Below are positions 16,009 to 24,079 of a stretch of DNA of 64,000 bases, piece after piece. The translations under genes and the position numbers were made by a program. Each line of letters opens with the position of its first letter. Within the stretch, counting starts at the first letter, position 1. The notes beneath the pieces were generated by a model that did no database searches, was not told where the DNA came from, and was given only the letters and a program-made list of their open reading frames with translations. This DNA is from JASHPR01 sp963749145 (lineage in GTDB: Bacteria > Actinomycetota > Actinomycetes > Streptosporangiales > Streptosporangiaceae), in the NCBI GenBank assembly GCA_963749145.1, contig CAVVLN010000004.1:1-64000 (forward strand), given 5' to 3'.

Positions 16009-17280
16009 CCTGCACGGCTCGGGCTGACGGCCGACGGTGCTTGCGCGGCCGGCAGGATCATCGACGCCAACCAGGCCGGCAACGCCAGCTACCTAGCGGC
16101 GCCGCAGGTCACCCAGACCATCACGGTTGCCGCGCCGACTGCCCAGTCGATCAGCTTCACCGCCCCGGCGACCGGCTACGTCGGCGGGTCGGCGACCCTG
16201 ACCGCCACCGGTGGCGGATCAGGCAACCCGGTCATCTTCTCCGTCGGCCCCTCCTCCGGTGCCGGGGTATGCACCGTCTCCGGGGACGCCGTCAGCTACG
16301 CCGCGACCGGCAACTGCGTGATCGACGCCAACCAGGACGGCGGTGGCGGCTACACAGCCGCGCCCCAGGTCAGCCAGACCATCACCATCAGCCCGGGGCC
16401 CCAGGCAATCAGTTTCGCTGCCCCAGCCACCGGGGTCGTCGGCGGGACGGCGACGCTGACAGCGACCGGCGGCGGGTCAGGCAACCCGGTTGTATTCTCG
16501 GTCGATCCGTCCTCCGGTGCCGGGGTGTGCACCGTGTCCGGGGACACCGTCAGCTACGCCGCGGCGGGCAGCTGCGTGATCGACGCCAGCCAGGCCGGCA
16601 ACGCCAACTACCTGACCGCACCGCAGGTCACCGCAACGATCACTGTCGACCAGGCGCCCGCGTTCGTGCTGGACAGCCCGCCGCTCGCCACAGTAGCCGG
16701 GCAGGTCTACGGCTATACCTTCGCCGCCTCCGGCACCCCGGCGCCCAGCTACGCGCTGGCCACCGGCGCCCCGTCCTGGCTGTCGATCAGTGCCAGCACC
16801 GGCATGCTGACCGGCACCCCGCCCAAGGGCACGACCTCCTTCACCTACACCGTCACCGCAGCCAACCACGCCGGCACCGCCACCGCCGGGCCGTTCACGG
16901 TGACGATCGCCACCAGGTCGGCGGACGCGATCCTGTCGGCCGCACTCGCCTGCCCGGCCACCATGACCGTCAGCGGCACCGGCAGCTGCACGCTGACCAT
17001 CGCCAACGCCGGGCCAGCCAGCGCCGGCAAGGTCGTAGCCGCGGTCCTGCTCCCGGCCGCGCTGTCGGAAGTCTCCTGCGCCGCGAGCTGCGCCCGGCAC
17101 GGCAACGTGTACACCTGGACCCTGGCATCGCTGGCCGCCGGCGCCTCGTCGCACTTCGCCCTCACCGTCAAGGCGAGCAAGGCCGGCACCGCGCTGGTGC
17201 TCGGGGTCACCGCATCACAGAACCCGAACCCCGACCCGCTGAAGGCCGTCGCCATCCAGACGATCAGCATCAAGCAATGA
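15967..17280 (+). CDS. Ig-like repeat protein created by duplication
   Basis: A 437-residue protein. The first 14 residues (MLDVAATSPQLGSY) and the last 241 are encoded inside the two repeat copies. The middle carries about two and a half Ig-like modules of some 90 residues, each with SISFTAPATGYVGGSATLTA, GAGVCTVSGD and SCVIDA.QAGN motifs and paired cysteines. The C-terminal He_PIG and DUF11-like domains equal those of the upstream gene. It has no signal peptide or propeller, so export is doubtful unless it is read with the upstream gene or the start lies elsewhere. It may be a duplication by-product. Confidence 0.65.
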   Translation: MLDVAATSPQLGSYPARLGLTADGACAAGRIIDANQAGNASYLAAPQVTQTITVAAPTAQSISFTAPATGYVGGSATLTATGGGSGNPVIFSVGPSSGAGVCTVSGDAVSYAATGNCVIDANQDGGGGYTAAPQVSQTITISPGPQAISFAAPATGVVGGTATLTATGGGSGNPVVFSVDPSSGAGVCTVSGDTVSYAAAGSCVIDASQAGNANYLTAPQVTATITVDQAPAFVLDSPPLATVAGQVYGYTFAASGTPAPSYALATGAPSWLSISASTGMLTGTPPKGTTSFTYTVTAANHAGTATAGPFTVTIATRSADAILSAALACPATMTVSGTGSCTLTIANAGPASAGKVVAAVLLPAALSEVSCAASCARHGNVYTWTLASLAAGASSHFALTVKASKAGTALVLGVTASQNPNPDPLKAVAIQTISIKQ

Positions 17281-17448
17281 CGGAGGCCCGGCCCCGCCCT
17301 GGTGAACCGCGCCGACGGCGGGCGCGGGCGGGCCGCCGGGACAATGACCAGACCGGCGTGACCGCCGCCCGGGTGACCGACCGCGAGCCAAGCATTCGCG
17401 ATCACGGTGCTCGACGTGGCTGCAACCAGTCCCCAGCTCGGCTCGTAC
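16558..17448 (+). repeat. 891-bp direct repeat, copy 2
   Basis: The second exact copy of 15118-16008. After GCTCGTAC the two copies diverge at once: copy 1 continues as coding sequence, while copy 2 meets TAG and then unrelated DNA. Confidence 0.95.
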
Positions 17449-17451
17449 TAG
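17407..17451 (+). pseudogene. Duplicated 14-codon gene start ending in TAG
   Basis: The start of the Ig-like gene is repeated here (ATG at 17407). It runs off the end of the duplicated segment into a TAG at 17449-17451 after MLDVAATSPQLGSY. It shows that the duplicated unit began inside one gene and ended inside the next. Confidence 0.8.
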
Positions 17452-17542
17452 CTGCAGGCCGGAGACGCCCGGCCCCCCGGCCGCAGCCCGGCGGGCCGCG
17501 TGTCCTTTGACTTCCTCGGCAGCGGTGAGTGCAAGGCCGCGC

Positions 17543-17629
17543 AACGACGTCTTGGACTTCCACGACCGGCGTCTCGTGTTCCTCGCCGGGCCGGGCGGCG
17601 TCGTCGAGCTCGCAGAATGGATGCGCTGA
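17543..17629 (+). pseudogene. VOC/glyoxalase C-terminal remnant
   Basis: The frame reads NDVLDFHDRRLVFLAGPGGV, then VELAEWMR and a TGA. This is the last strand of a vicinal-oxygen-chelate (glyoxalase) domain, including the metal-ligand Glu position in VELAEW. No upstream part remains, so the repeat boundary or a deletion removed the rest. About 95 bases on its 5' side (17449-17542) hold nothing I recognise. Confidence 0.55.
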
Positions 17630-17645
17630 ACCGGTCGCGCCGCGT

Positions 17646-20087
17646 TCACTCCGCCCGCAACAGCTGGGCAGGCCGCGAGCGGGACGCCGCAAACGCCGGT
17701 CCGACGGCCAGCAGAAGGGCTCCCACCAGGACGGCCGCGCCCAGGCCCACGATGACCCAGAGATTGACGACCGGCTCGGGCACCACGCCGACGTTGAGGG
17801 CGAAGGCCCTCCAGACCACCCGGCCAAGCGCGACGCCGACCGGGACACCGATGACAAGGCCCACCAGGGTGACCGTCGTCGCCTGCCAGTACAGCGTCGC
17901 GCCGACCTGGCGGCTCACGAACCCGAGGGCCTTGAGCAGTCCCATTTCCCGGCGGCGGCGACCCACGCTCACGACCAGGAGGTGGGTGAGGGTGGCCGCG
18001 CCGAAGATGGCCAGGACGACGCCGAGGATGAGGGGGAAGTCGACCGCTTCACCGAAGTTCACGAGCGCCGTCGGCGTGATCGGGGTCCCGTCGTAGTTCT
18101 GATCTGCGGAGATGACGCGCTCGATCGCCAAGTGCCCCGAACCGCCATGCGTGGCACTGGCCAGCACGGCGCTGTTGCCCAGAATCGACCCGACGCACTT
18201 CTCGTTGGCCGTGCCGTGCGGACACACCGCGTGCTCGTACCCGCCGAGGGTCAGCGCCGCACCCGTGCCCAGCCCGACCTCTCCGTCGCCGACGCCGGTC
18301 GGGAGCGCCACCGTCCCCACGACCCGAAACGGCACGGTGCGCGCGTGGCCGGCGGGCGACGCGAACCGCACCGGCACGACGGCGCCCGCATGGGTGCCGA
18401 TGAGGCGCATGGTGGACGACCCCAACGCGATCTCGCCCGGGCGGGCAGGGAGCCGACCACTGACCGCCACCAAGAGAGGCGGGCCGCGGACGGCGGCGAA
18501 CGCGGCTGCCTGCACGCTGACACCGTCGATGGAGACGGGCGCGCCCACGCCCACGGTGATGCGGTCGATTCCCTTGTGGCGTTCGAGCCGCTGGATCACC
18601 TGGCGCTGGTCGGCTTGAGGGCTCGAGGTGCTCGACGTGCCTGGCGTCCCGTAGATGATCACCTGGTAGGTGTCGCCGAAGAGTGCCGGCGTGGCATCGA
18701 GGTGGGCCAGGCTCGACCCGAAGACGGCGGTGCCGCACAGCGCGGCGACGGCCAGTGCCGCGCCCATGAGCGCGGTGGCCACTGGCGCGGAGGCGGCGCC
18801 GCGCCCGCGTTCGAGCGCGTTGCGCACACCGACCACCATGGTCGGTGGCGCACCCGCCGCGCCCACGAACCCGACGACGGCCGACGAGCGGGGACGACGG
18901 GCGTCGTCCGGCCGACCCCGCGCGGCGCGGAGCGACGGCCACACCCCCAGGGCGAGCACGACCACCACAGTGGCGACCGCTCCCAGCAGAAGGGCAGGGC
19001 CGTCGAAACGCAGGCCCGACGACGGCTCGGCGAGGCGAGCGTCGCCGACGGGGGCGAGGGGGGAGAGCGCATAAGCAAGGCCCAACGCTCCCGCCGCGCC
19101 GACCAAGCCGACGAGCAAGGTCGACGCCATGCCCAGCGCAACCAGGCCGCTCCGCCCGAGCCCGAGCGCCTGGAGGATGGGGAACTCGTCGCTCTCCACC
19201 CGGCGCGTCCGGCTCAGCGCCTGCCCGACGACCGCCGCCCCGGCCAGCGCGGCCAGCGCGGCCAGCAGCCACCAGCCGACCGCCTGTGGATGGATGGAGC
19301 CGGCCACCAGCACCTCGGGGGTGCTCAGGTCGGTGTAGGAGATGGAGGAGTCGTTGCCGAGCGACTTGACGTAGTTCTTGAAGGCGTCGACGTCGGCGGC
19401 CCCGTGGCGCAGCTTCACGAGGTACATGAATCCCGACGTTGTCCTCGGCAGCACGGAACGGGCGAAGGCCGGTGTCGTGTAGACGTCGTACAGCGGGGTG
19501 GTCCCGGCCTGGAATTCGTCGACGGCCGCTTCTATGCCGACGACGTGGAACGAGACCAACGGGCCCGTTGGCGGGGGACCCGCGCCGGTGGCGTTGTTGA
19601 CGGCCTCCGATTGGGAGGCCGCATACATCCTCATCCGCAGGACGGTCCCGATGTGGACGCCGTTGTCCCGCTGCAGGCTGAAGGAGGCCAGCACCTCGTC
19701 GGGCGACGACGGGGCGGGCATCCTGCCGGCGACGAGGTTGACGGTACGGGACATCTCCTTGGGCGGCACGTACACGACGTTGAAGTTGTTGTTGTCGATC
19801 GGGTGCGTGCAGGCGCACGCGGGCTGGCCGTTGTATGCGATCGGTGCCGTCGTGATGGAGGCGACGGCGGGATACCGGGCGAGTTCCGGGGCCGGCCCCC
19901 CGGTGAAGACGACGAAGTCGTAGCCGTGGGTCCGGACGAAGGCGGGGAACGCAGCGGCTGTGCCTCTCCCCGCCGCGGCCGACGCCATGACAACGCCTCC
20001 GACGACCGCGATGAGGATCGCCAGCGCCAGCCACGATCGCCAGCGGCGGCGCAACTCCGCCCGGAAGATCAGCCTGAGCGCGTCCAC
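17646..20087 (-). CDS. FtsX/MacB-like ABC transporter permease, two-module
   Basis: An 813-residue membrane protein. The N-terminal helix (WLALAILIAVVGGVVMASAAA) is followed by a large extracytoplasmic domain. A first block of three helices covers about residues 280-400, then come a second N-terminal helix and loop, and a final three-helix block (ILGVVLAIFGAATLTHLLVV onward). RRREMGLLKALGF is the FtsX cytoplasmic motif. The GTG at 20087 starts VDALRLIFRAELRRRW with GGGGAAGG upstream. No ATPase gene adjoins it, so the partner must be encoded elsewhere. Likely role: lipoprotein, lipid or peptide export. Confidence 0.8.
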   Translation of the reverse strand: MDALRLIFRAELRRRWRSWLALAILIAVVGGVVMASAAAGRGTAAAFPAFVRTHGYDFVVFTGGPAPELARYPAVASITTAPIAYNGQPACACTHPIDNNNFNVVYVPPKEMSRTVNLVAGRMPAPSSPDEVLASFSLQRDNGVHIGTVLRMRMYAASQSEAVNNATGAGPPPTGPLVSFHVVGIEAAVDEFQAGTTPLYDVYTTPAFARSVLPRTTSGFMYLVKLRHGAADVDAFKNYVKSLGNDSSISYTDLSTPEVLVAGSIHPQAVGWWLLAALAALAGAAVVGQALSRTRRVESDEFPILQALGLGRSGLVALGMASTLLVGLVGAAGALGLAYALSPLAPVGDARLAEPSSGLRFDGPALLLGAVATVVVVLALGVWPSLRAARGRPDDARRPRSSAVVGFVGAAGAPPTMVVGVRNALERGRGAASAPVATALMGAALAVAALCGTAVFGSSLAHLDATPALFGDTYQVIIYGTPGTSSTSSPQADQRQVIQRLERHKGIDRITVGVGAPVSIDGVSVQAAAFAAVRGPPLLVAVSGRLPARPGEIALGSSTMRLIGTHAGAVVPVRFASPAGHARTVPFRVVGTVALPTGVGDGEVGLGTGAALTLGGYEHAVCPHGTANEKCVGSILGNSAVLASATHGGSGHLAIERVISADQNYDGTPITPTALVNFGEAVDFPLILGVVLAIFGAATLTHLLVVSVGRRRREMGLLKALGFVSRQVGATLYWQATTVTLVGLVIGVPVGVALGRVVWRAFALNVGVVPEPVVNLWVIVGLGAAVLVGALLLAVGPAFAASRSRPAQLLRAE

Positions 20088-20161
20088 GTGCCTGTCGCCT
20101 TCCCCGGCCGGTCCCGGTGGCCGGTATGGCCTGCGCGTCGCTTCAACAGATCCATTCACCC

Positions 20162-20332
20162 ATGTCGACCGCCGTCGAATTCGATTTCGCAGGCCACCTG
20201 CGTGGCGCCACGGTGCGCCTACCCGGCAGGCTAAGGCGAGACGGTGTCACGTTCCAGGGTGGCACCACCCATGACCCCGGTGATATTCCCCCTACCGTGA
20301 ACCAGGCAATCATTGCCCAACTCGGCACTTAG
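20162..20332 (+). CDS. Small hypothetical protein
   Basis: A 56-residue frame, MSTAVEFDFAGHLRGATVRL to a TAG. Composition is protein-like, but I recognise no family and there is no clear ribosome site. It starts 75 bases from the divergent permease start. It could be chance, or a remnant of a longer gene. Confidence 0.3.
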   Translation: MSTAVEFDFAGHLRGATVRLPGRLRRDGVTFQGGTTHDPGDIPPTVNQAIIAQLGT

Positions 20333-20343
20333 CGGGGGCGGCG

Positions 20344-20700
20344 TTGTACGGGTACGGGGCGCTGGCGGTCTTCCTGGGCCTGGTGGCCGCCGTGTCGGTC
20401 GGTTACAACGTCCTGCGGATCCGGCGCGATCGCCGCCGACCCGCCCATCCGGCCGCGACCGACGCCTACGAAGGCAACCTGATCATCCCGCCGCCCGGCC
20501 GCAGCCATCAGCCGGGCCGTCACGCCGCCTCCGGGGGGTCCGGCGGTCACGGCGGGAACGCCGGCGGTTACGGCGGTCACGGCGGTCACGGCGGCGGGAT
20601 CGGCGGCCACGGCGGGACCGGGCCGGCGACGTCTACCTGTGCCACCCGTTCATCGTGCACACCGCCACCTGGCCGCACCGGGGCACGACGCCGCGCGTGA
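20344..20700 (+). CDS. Small membrane protein with Gly/His-rich tail
   Basis: One N-terminal transmembrane helix (YGALAVFLGLVAAVSVGYNVL) is followed by RIRRDRRRP and a segment built of GGHGG, GGNAGG and GGYGG units (about residues 58-93). The end (TSTCATRSSCTPPPGRTG) is out of frame with a PhyH remnant and looks accidental, so the natural C-terminus is probably lost. The TTG start is weakly supported. Confidence 0.4.
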   Translation: MYGYGALAVFLGLVAAVSVGYNVLRIRRDRRRPAHPAATDAYEGNLIIPPPGRSHQPGRHAASGGSGGHGGNAGGYGGHGGHGGGIGGHGGTGPATSTCATRSSCTPPPGRTGARRRA

Positions 20701-20838
20701 TGGCCCAGCCGACCGTGCACGTCCGCGACGGGTTAGCGGTCGACGGCAGCGACCCGGCGCCGGTGGCCCGGGCGATCGTGGCCGGCCTGGCCGCGGGGCG
20801 ACGGCCCGCGAATCCGGTTGTCCGGACCGCCGGCCGCC
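20628..20838 (+). pseudogene. Phytanoyl-CoA dioxygenase (PhyH) C-terminal remnant
   Basis: In one frame the DNA reads DVYLCHPFIVHTATWPHRGT, then TPRVMAQPTVHVRDGLAVDG and PAPVARAIVAGL. This matches the end of PhyH-like Fe(II)/2-oxoglutarate dioxygenases, with the distal His (HPFIVH) and the conserved Arg (HRGTTPRVMAQP). The proximal HxD half is absent. The glycine-rich frame above runs into it, so two broken genes are joined here. Confidence 0.6.
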
Positions 20839-20854
20839 GTTACCGTCGTGCGGC

Positions 20855-21322
20855 ATGTACCCAGCCGCCGTTTCCGTCGTCGAGCACCACCTCAAGGCCG
20901 CGGGGGCCGCGGGTGACATCCGGGTGTTCGCCGAGCCGGTGCCGACCGCGGCGGCCGCGGCGGCGGTGCTGGGCTGCGAGATCGGGGCGATCGCGAACAG
21001 CCTGGTGTTCGCGGCCGACGGCGACGCGCTGCTGGTCCTGGCGAGCGGGGCGCACCGGGTGCACACCGGGCGGCTCGCGCGGCGGCTCGGCACCGGCAAG
21101 ATCCGGCAGGCCGGCCCGGACTTCGTGCTCGCGCACACCGGCCAGCAGGTCGGCGGCGTGGCGCCGGTCGGCCATCCGCGGCCGCTGCGCACGGTCGTCG
21201 ACCGGGCCCTGGCCGCCTACCCGGTCGTGTGGGCCGGCGCGGGCGATGAGACCGCGATGTTCGCCACCAGCTTCGGCGAGCTGGTGAGGATCACCGAGGG
21301 GATGCCCGAAGACGTCGACTAA
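20855..21322 (+). CDS. YbaK/EbsC-family aminoacyl-tRNA deacylase
   Basis: A 155-residue protein with YbaK/EbsC features: EIGAIANSLVFAADGDALLV, then LARRLGTGKIRQAGPDFVLAHTGQQVGGVAPVGHP (the conserved GQ.xGGV.P.GH loop) and VWAGAGDETAMFATSF. Family members hydrolyse mischarged tRNA such as Cys-tRNA(Pro) or Ala-tRNA(Pro). It is a free-standing, cytosolic, full-length domain. The upstream start at 20639 would read into the PhyH remnant, so ATG 20855 is chosen. Confidence 0.88.
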   Translation: MYPAAVSVVEHHLKAAGAAGDIRVFAEPVPTAAAAAAVLGCEIGAIANSLVFAADGDALLVLASGAHRVHTGRLARRLGTGKIRQAGPDFVLAHTGQQVGGVAPVGHPRPLRTVVDRALAAYPVVWAGAGDETAMFATSFGELVRITEGMPEDVD

Positions 21323-21395
21323 CGCTAGTCACTCTGGGCGCAGGGCACACGGTAGCGCTCACGACCCGAGTAGGGAACCGGAGACGGGCTCCGGG

Positions 21396-22016
21396 TCAGC
21401 CGGAGTCGTCTCCGGTCACGGCCCGGCGCTCCTCGGGACTGAGCGGCCGCAGCAGCGGGGCCGACGCCGCCCGCAGCCGCTGCACGGCGTCGTTGAGCCG
21501 GGAACCCGACTCGCCCGGTGCTCCCTGCGACCCGGCCGTCGTCACCAGCGCGCTCGCCATCTCGCCGCCCAGATGCTGGGCATGCTCGAGGAAGGTGCGG
21601 GAGACCCGGGCGTCGATCAGGACCGGCGCCCCGACCAGCAGCATCATCAGGTAGGTCCGGAGCTCGTCGGCCGCAGCATCGCGGTCGCCCGACCCGTCCA
21701 GGGACCCGGACACCGCCCGCACCGAACGTCCGGCCTGGGTGACCATGATCGCCGCCTGCGCCGCGATCGCCTGGGATTTGCCCCGCAGCTGCCGCCTGCG
21801 CACCACCTGGTTGACGACCAGGACCGTGATGAGAAGCACGAGCAGGCCGGACACCGTGTCCGTGGTCAGCGCGTGCGCCGCCCACCAGTGCCGCAGCCCG
21901 GCGTCAGCGATGTCGGCGGCCACCAAGCCCGCGGTAGCCAGCGTGACGACGGCCGCCGCCAGCCAGCCAGACCAGGGTCTCACCAGACCACGATGGCAGA
22001 CCGGGGCGGTTAGCAT
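21396..22016 (-). CDS. Hypothetical membrane protein
   Basis: About 206 residues. There are two transmembrane helices (WLAAAVVTLATAGLVAADIA and SGLLVLLITVLVVNQVV), then a basic RRRQLRGKSQ stretch and a long helical cytoplasmic part ending EERRAVTGDDSG. I recognise no family. The start is uncertain (22046 or 22016); the latter begins MLTAPVCHRG directly before the first helix. Confidence 0.6.
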   Translation of the reverse strand: MLTAPVCHRGLVRPWSGWLAAAVVTLATAGLVAADIADAGLRHWWAAHALTTDTVSGLLVLLITVLVVNQVVRRRQLRGKSQAIAAQAAIMVTQAGRSVRAVSGSLDGSGDRDAAADELRTYLMMLLVGAPVLIDARVSRTFLEHAQHLGGEMASALVTTAGSQGAPGESGSRLNDAVQRLRAASAPLLRPLSPEERRAVTGDDSG

Positions 22017-22237
22017 CCGCGCTGTGGCCGAGATGACGGCGGGCACATGCTGCTCAGCCAGCCCGACCAGATCATCGCCAACCTGTCCCAGCCGTAGCGG
22101 GGCTTTCGCCGCGCCGTCCTTGGGCGATTCCCGGGTCTCCGCACGGAGATATTGCTACTCTTCGTGATTGACTCGTCACGTTTCGAATGTACCGGCTTGT
22201 GCGCGGCGATGACCGCGGCCGGGAAGGGCAGGAACCG

Positions 22238-24079
22238 GTGAGCCTGGTCGCAACCACGGTCAAGCCATCGCCGGCCGCCGAGCGCCGCACCGTCGTCCGG
22301 GCGCGCGGCGCCCAGGGGCTGATCTTACTCGGTTACCTGGCGGCCGCGGTGGTGCTGACCTGGCGGCTGTGGGCCGACCCGGCGGCGCGGGCGCAGGTCG
22401 GCGACGCCCAGGACGTCAACCTGTTCGCCTGGTTCATGCGCTACGAGGCCACGGCGGTCGCGCACGGCCGCCTCCCCGCCCTGGCCACGACCGCGATGAA
22501 CCCGCCGCCGGGCATCAGCCTGATGTGGAACACCTCGATGCTGCTGCCGGGAGTGCTGCTGGCCCCGGTCACGCTGCTGGCCGGCCCCCAGGTCACGCTG
22601 ACCGTGCTGCTCACGCTGGGATTCGCCGGGTCGGCGGCGAGCCTGCTGTGGGTGCTGCGCCGCTGGGGTGCCAGCCTCCCCGCAGCGGCCCTGGGCGGCG
22701 CGGTCTACGGGTTCTCGCCCGCGTTACTGAACTCGGGCATCGGCCACTACAACCTGCAGTTCGCGGTGCTGCCGCCGCTGCTGGCCGACGCGCTGCTGCG
22801 CCTGCTCACCGGGCGCGGCGGCGCGTTGCGGGCCGGGGCCTGGCTCGGCCTGCTGACCGTCGCGCAGCTGTTCACCGGGGAGGAACTGCTAGCCGACACC
22901 GCGCTGGCCGGCCTAGTGATGACGGTGACGCTGGCCGCCGCGGCGCCGCGCGCGGCGGCGGCCCGGGCCGGACGCGTCCTGGCCGGCCTGGCCACGGCGG
23001 GCGCGGTCACGCTGCTGCTGGCCGGGCCCGCGCTGTGGGCCCAGTTCCGCGGCCCGCTCCGGGAGCATTACGCCGCCCGTTTCGGCCACCACGCCAGCTA
23101 CCTGTCCGCTCATCCGGCCGTCTTCGTCACTCCGCCCGGTGACCTGCTCGTTCACACGCGGGCCAGCGCCGCGGCCGCGGCCAGCTATCCGACGCATCTC
23201 TCCGAGTACCTCGCCTACCTGGGCTGGCCGCTGCTGGCCGGGCTCGTGATCGCCGTGATCTGGGCCTGGCCGGACCGGCGGGTCCGGGTCGGCGCGGTCA
23301 CCTTCGCGGTGCTCGAACTGCTCAGCCTCAGCGACCAGTCCCCGTTCCTGCCGTCGCACTGGATGCACGCGCTGCCGGTGCTCAGCCAGCTGATCCCGGA
23401 CCGGCTGGCGATCCTCGCCGACGGCGCGGCCGGTGCCGTGCTCGCGTTCGCGCTGGACCGGGCGCGAGCGGCGGGGGCGCGCGCCGCCGTTCACGCCCGC
23501 CCCCCGCGGCTCGGCGGGCGGCTGGCCGGCGCGGCCGCGGTGCTGGCGGTGGTACCGCTCATCCCGCTGCCGCTCCCGGCCGCGCCGGTCCCCGCGCTGC
23601 CCGGCGGATGGCACGCGGCCTTCGCCCGGCTGCGCCTGGCCCCCGGCGCCCCGGTGCTCGTCGTCCCCATTCCCGCCAGCACGTTCACTGAGGCGATGCG
23701 CTGGCAGGCCGACACCGGCGAGCCCGGCTCGCTGGTCGGGGGGTACTTCCTCGGGCCCGGGCCCGGCCGCGCGACCCGGGTCAGCCCGGACCCGGCCACG
23801 CTCGACGCGGAGTACCTCGACCCGCTGTGGGCCTGCCGGCGGCCCGTCCTGAGCCGGACCGCCGCCCAGATCCGCGCCGACCTCCGGCTCTGGCATCCGG
23901 CCGCGGTGGTCGAGGTGCTCAGGCGGCACTCGGCGGTCCGGGCGGTGCTGGCCGCGATCCTCGGCCCGCCCACCTTCCACCGCGGCCGGCTGCTGGTGTG
24001 GCGGCTGTCGCGCGGGACGCCGGCGGCCGCCGCTAGAGACCGTGCAGGTGCGGGAACAGGTCCCCGAAGCACTCGCTGA
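22238..24079 (+). CDS. Polytopic membrane protein, GT-C glycosyltransferase-like
   Basis: About 613 residues with roughly ten transmembrane helices over residues 25-440. It also has the loop motif GDAQDVNLFAWFMRYEATAV near residue 55, resembling the acidic first loop of GT-C enzymes that use lipid-linked sugars, and a C-terminal soluble part (VLVVPIPASTFTEAMRWQAD). It resembles actinobacterial proteins annotated as glycosyltransferases of unknown specificity. GTG 22238 has AGGAA five bases upstream. Its 3' end overlaps the convergent phospholipase gene by 47 bases. Confidence 0.65.
   Translation: MSLVATTVKPSPAAERRTVVRARGAQGLILLGYLAAAVVLTWRLWADPAARAQVGDAQDVNLFAWFMRYEATAVAHGRLPALATTAMNPPPGISLMWNTSMLLPGVLLAPVTLLAGPQVTLTVLLTLGFAGSAASLLWVLRRWGASLPAAALGGAVYGFSPALLNSGIGHYNLQFAVLPPLLADALLRLLTGRGGALRAGAWLGLLTVAQLFTGEELLADTALAGLVMTVTLAAAAPRAAAARAGRVLAGLATAGAVTLLLAGPALWAQFRGPLREHYAARFGHHASYLSAHPAVFVTPPGDLLVHTRASAAAAASYPTHLSEYLAYLGWPLLAGLVIAVIWAWPDRRVRVGAVTFAVLELLSLSDQSPFLPSHWMHALPVLSQLIPDRLAILADGAAGAVLAFALDRARAAGARAAVHARPPRLGGRLAGAAAVLAVVPLIPLPLPAAPVPALPGGWHAAFARLRLAPGAPVLVVPIPASTFTEAMRWQADTGEPGSLVGGYFLGPGPGRATRVSPDPATLDAEYLDPLWACRRPVLSRTAAQIRADLRLWHPAAVVEVLRRHSAVRAVLAAILGPPTFHRGRLLVWRLSRGTPAAAARDRAGAGTGPRSTR

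Noticed and set aside
17529..20234. 900-codon plus-strand frame opposite the FtsX permease
   Set aside because: Rich in R, H, D, Q and G with no hydrophobic core. The minus frame has clear membrane helices and FtsX motifs.
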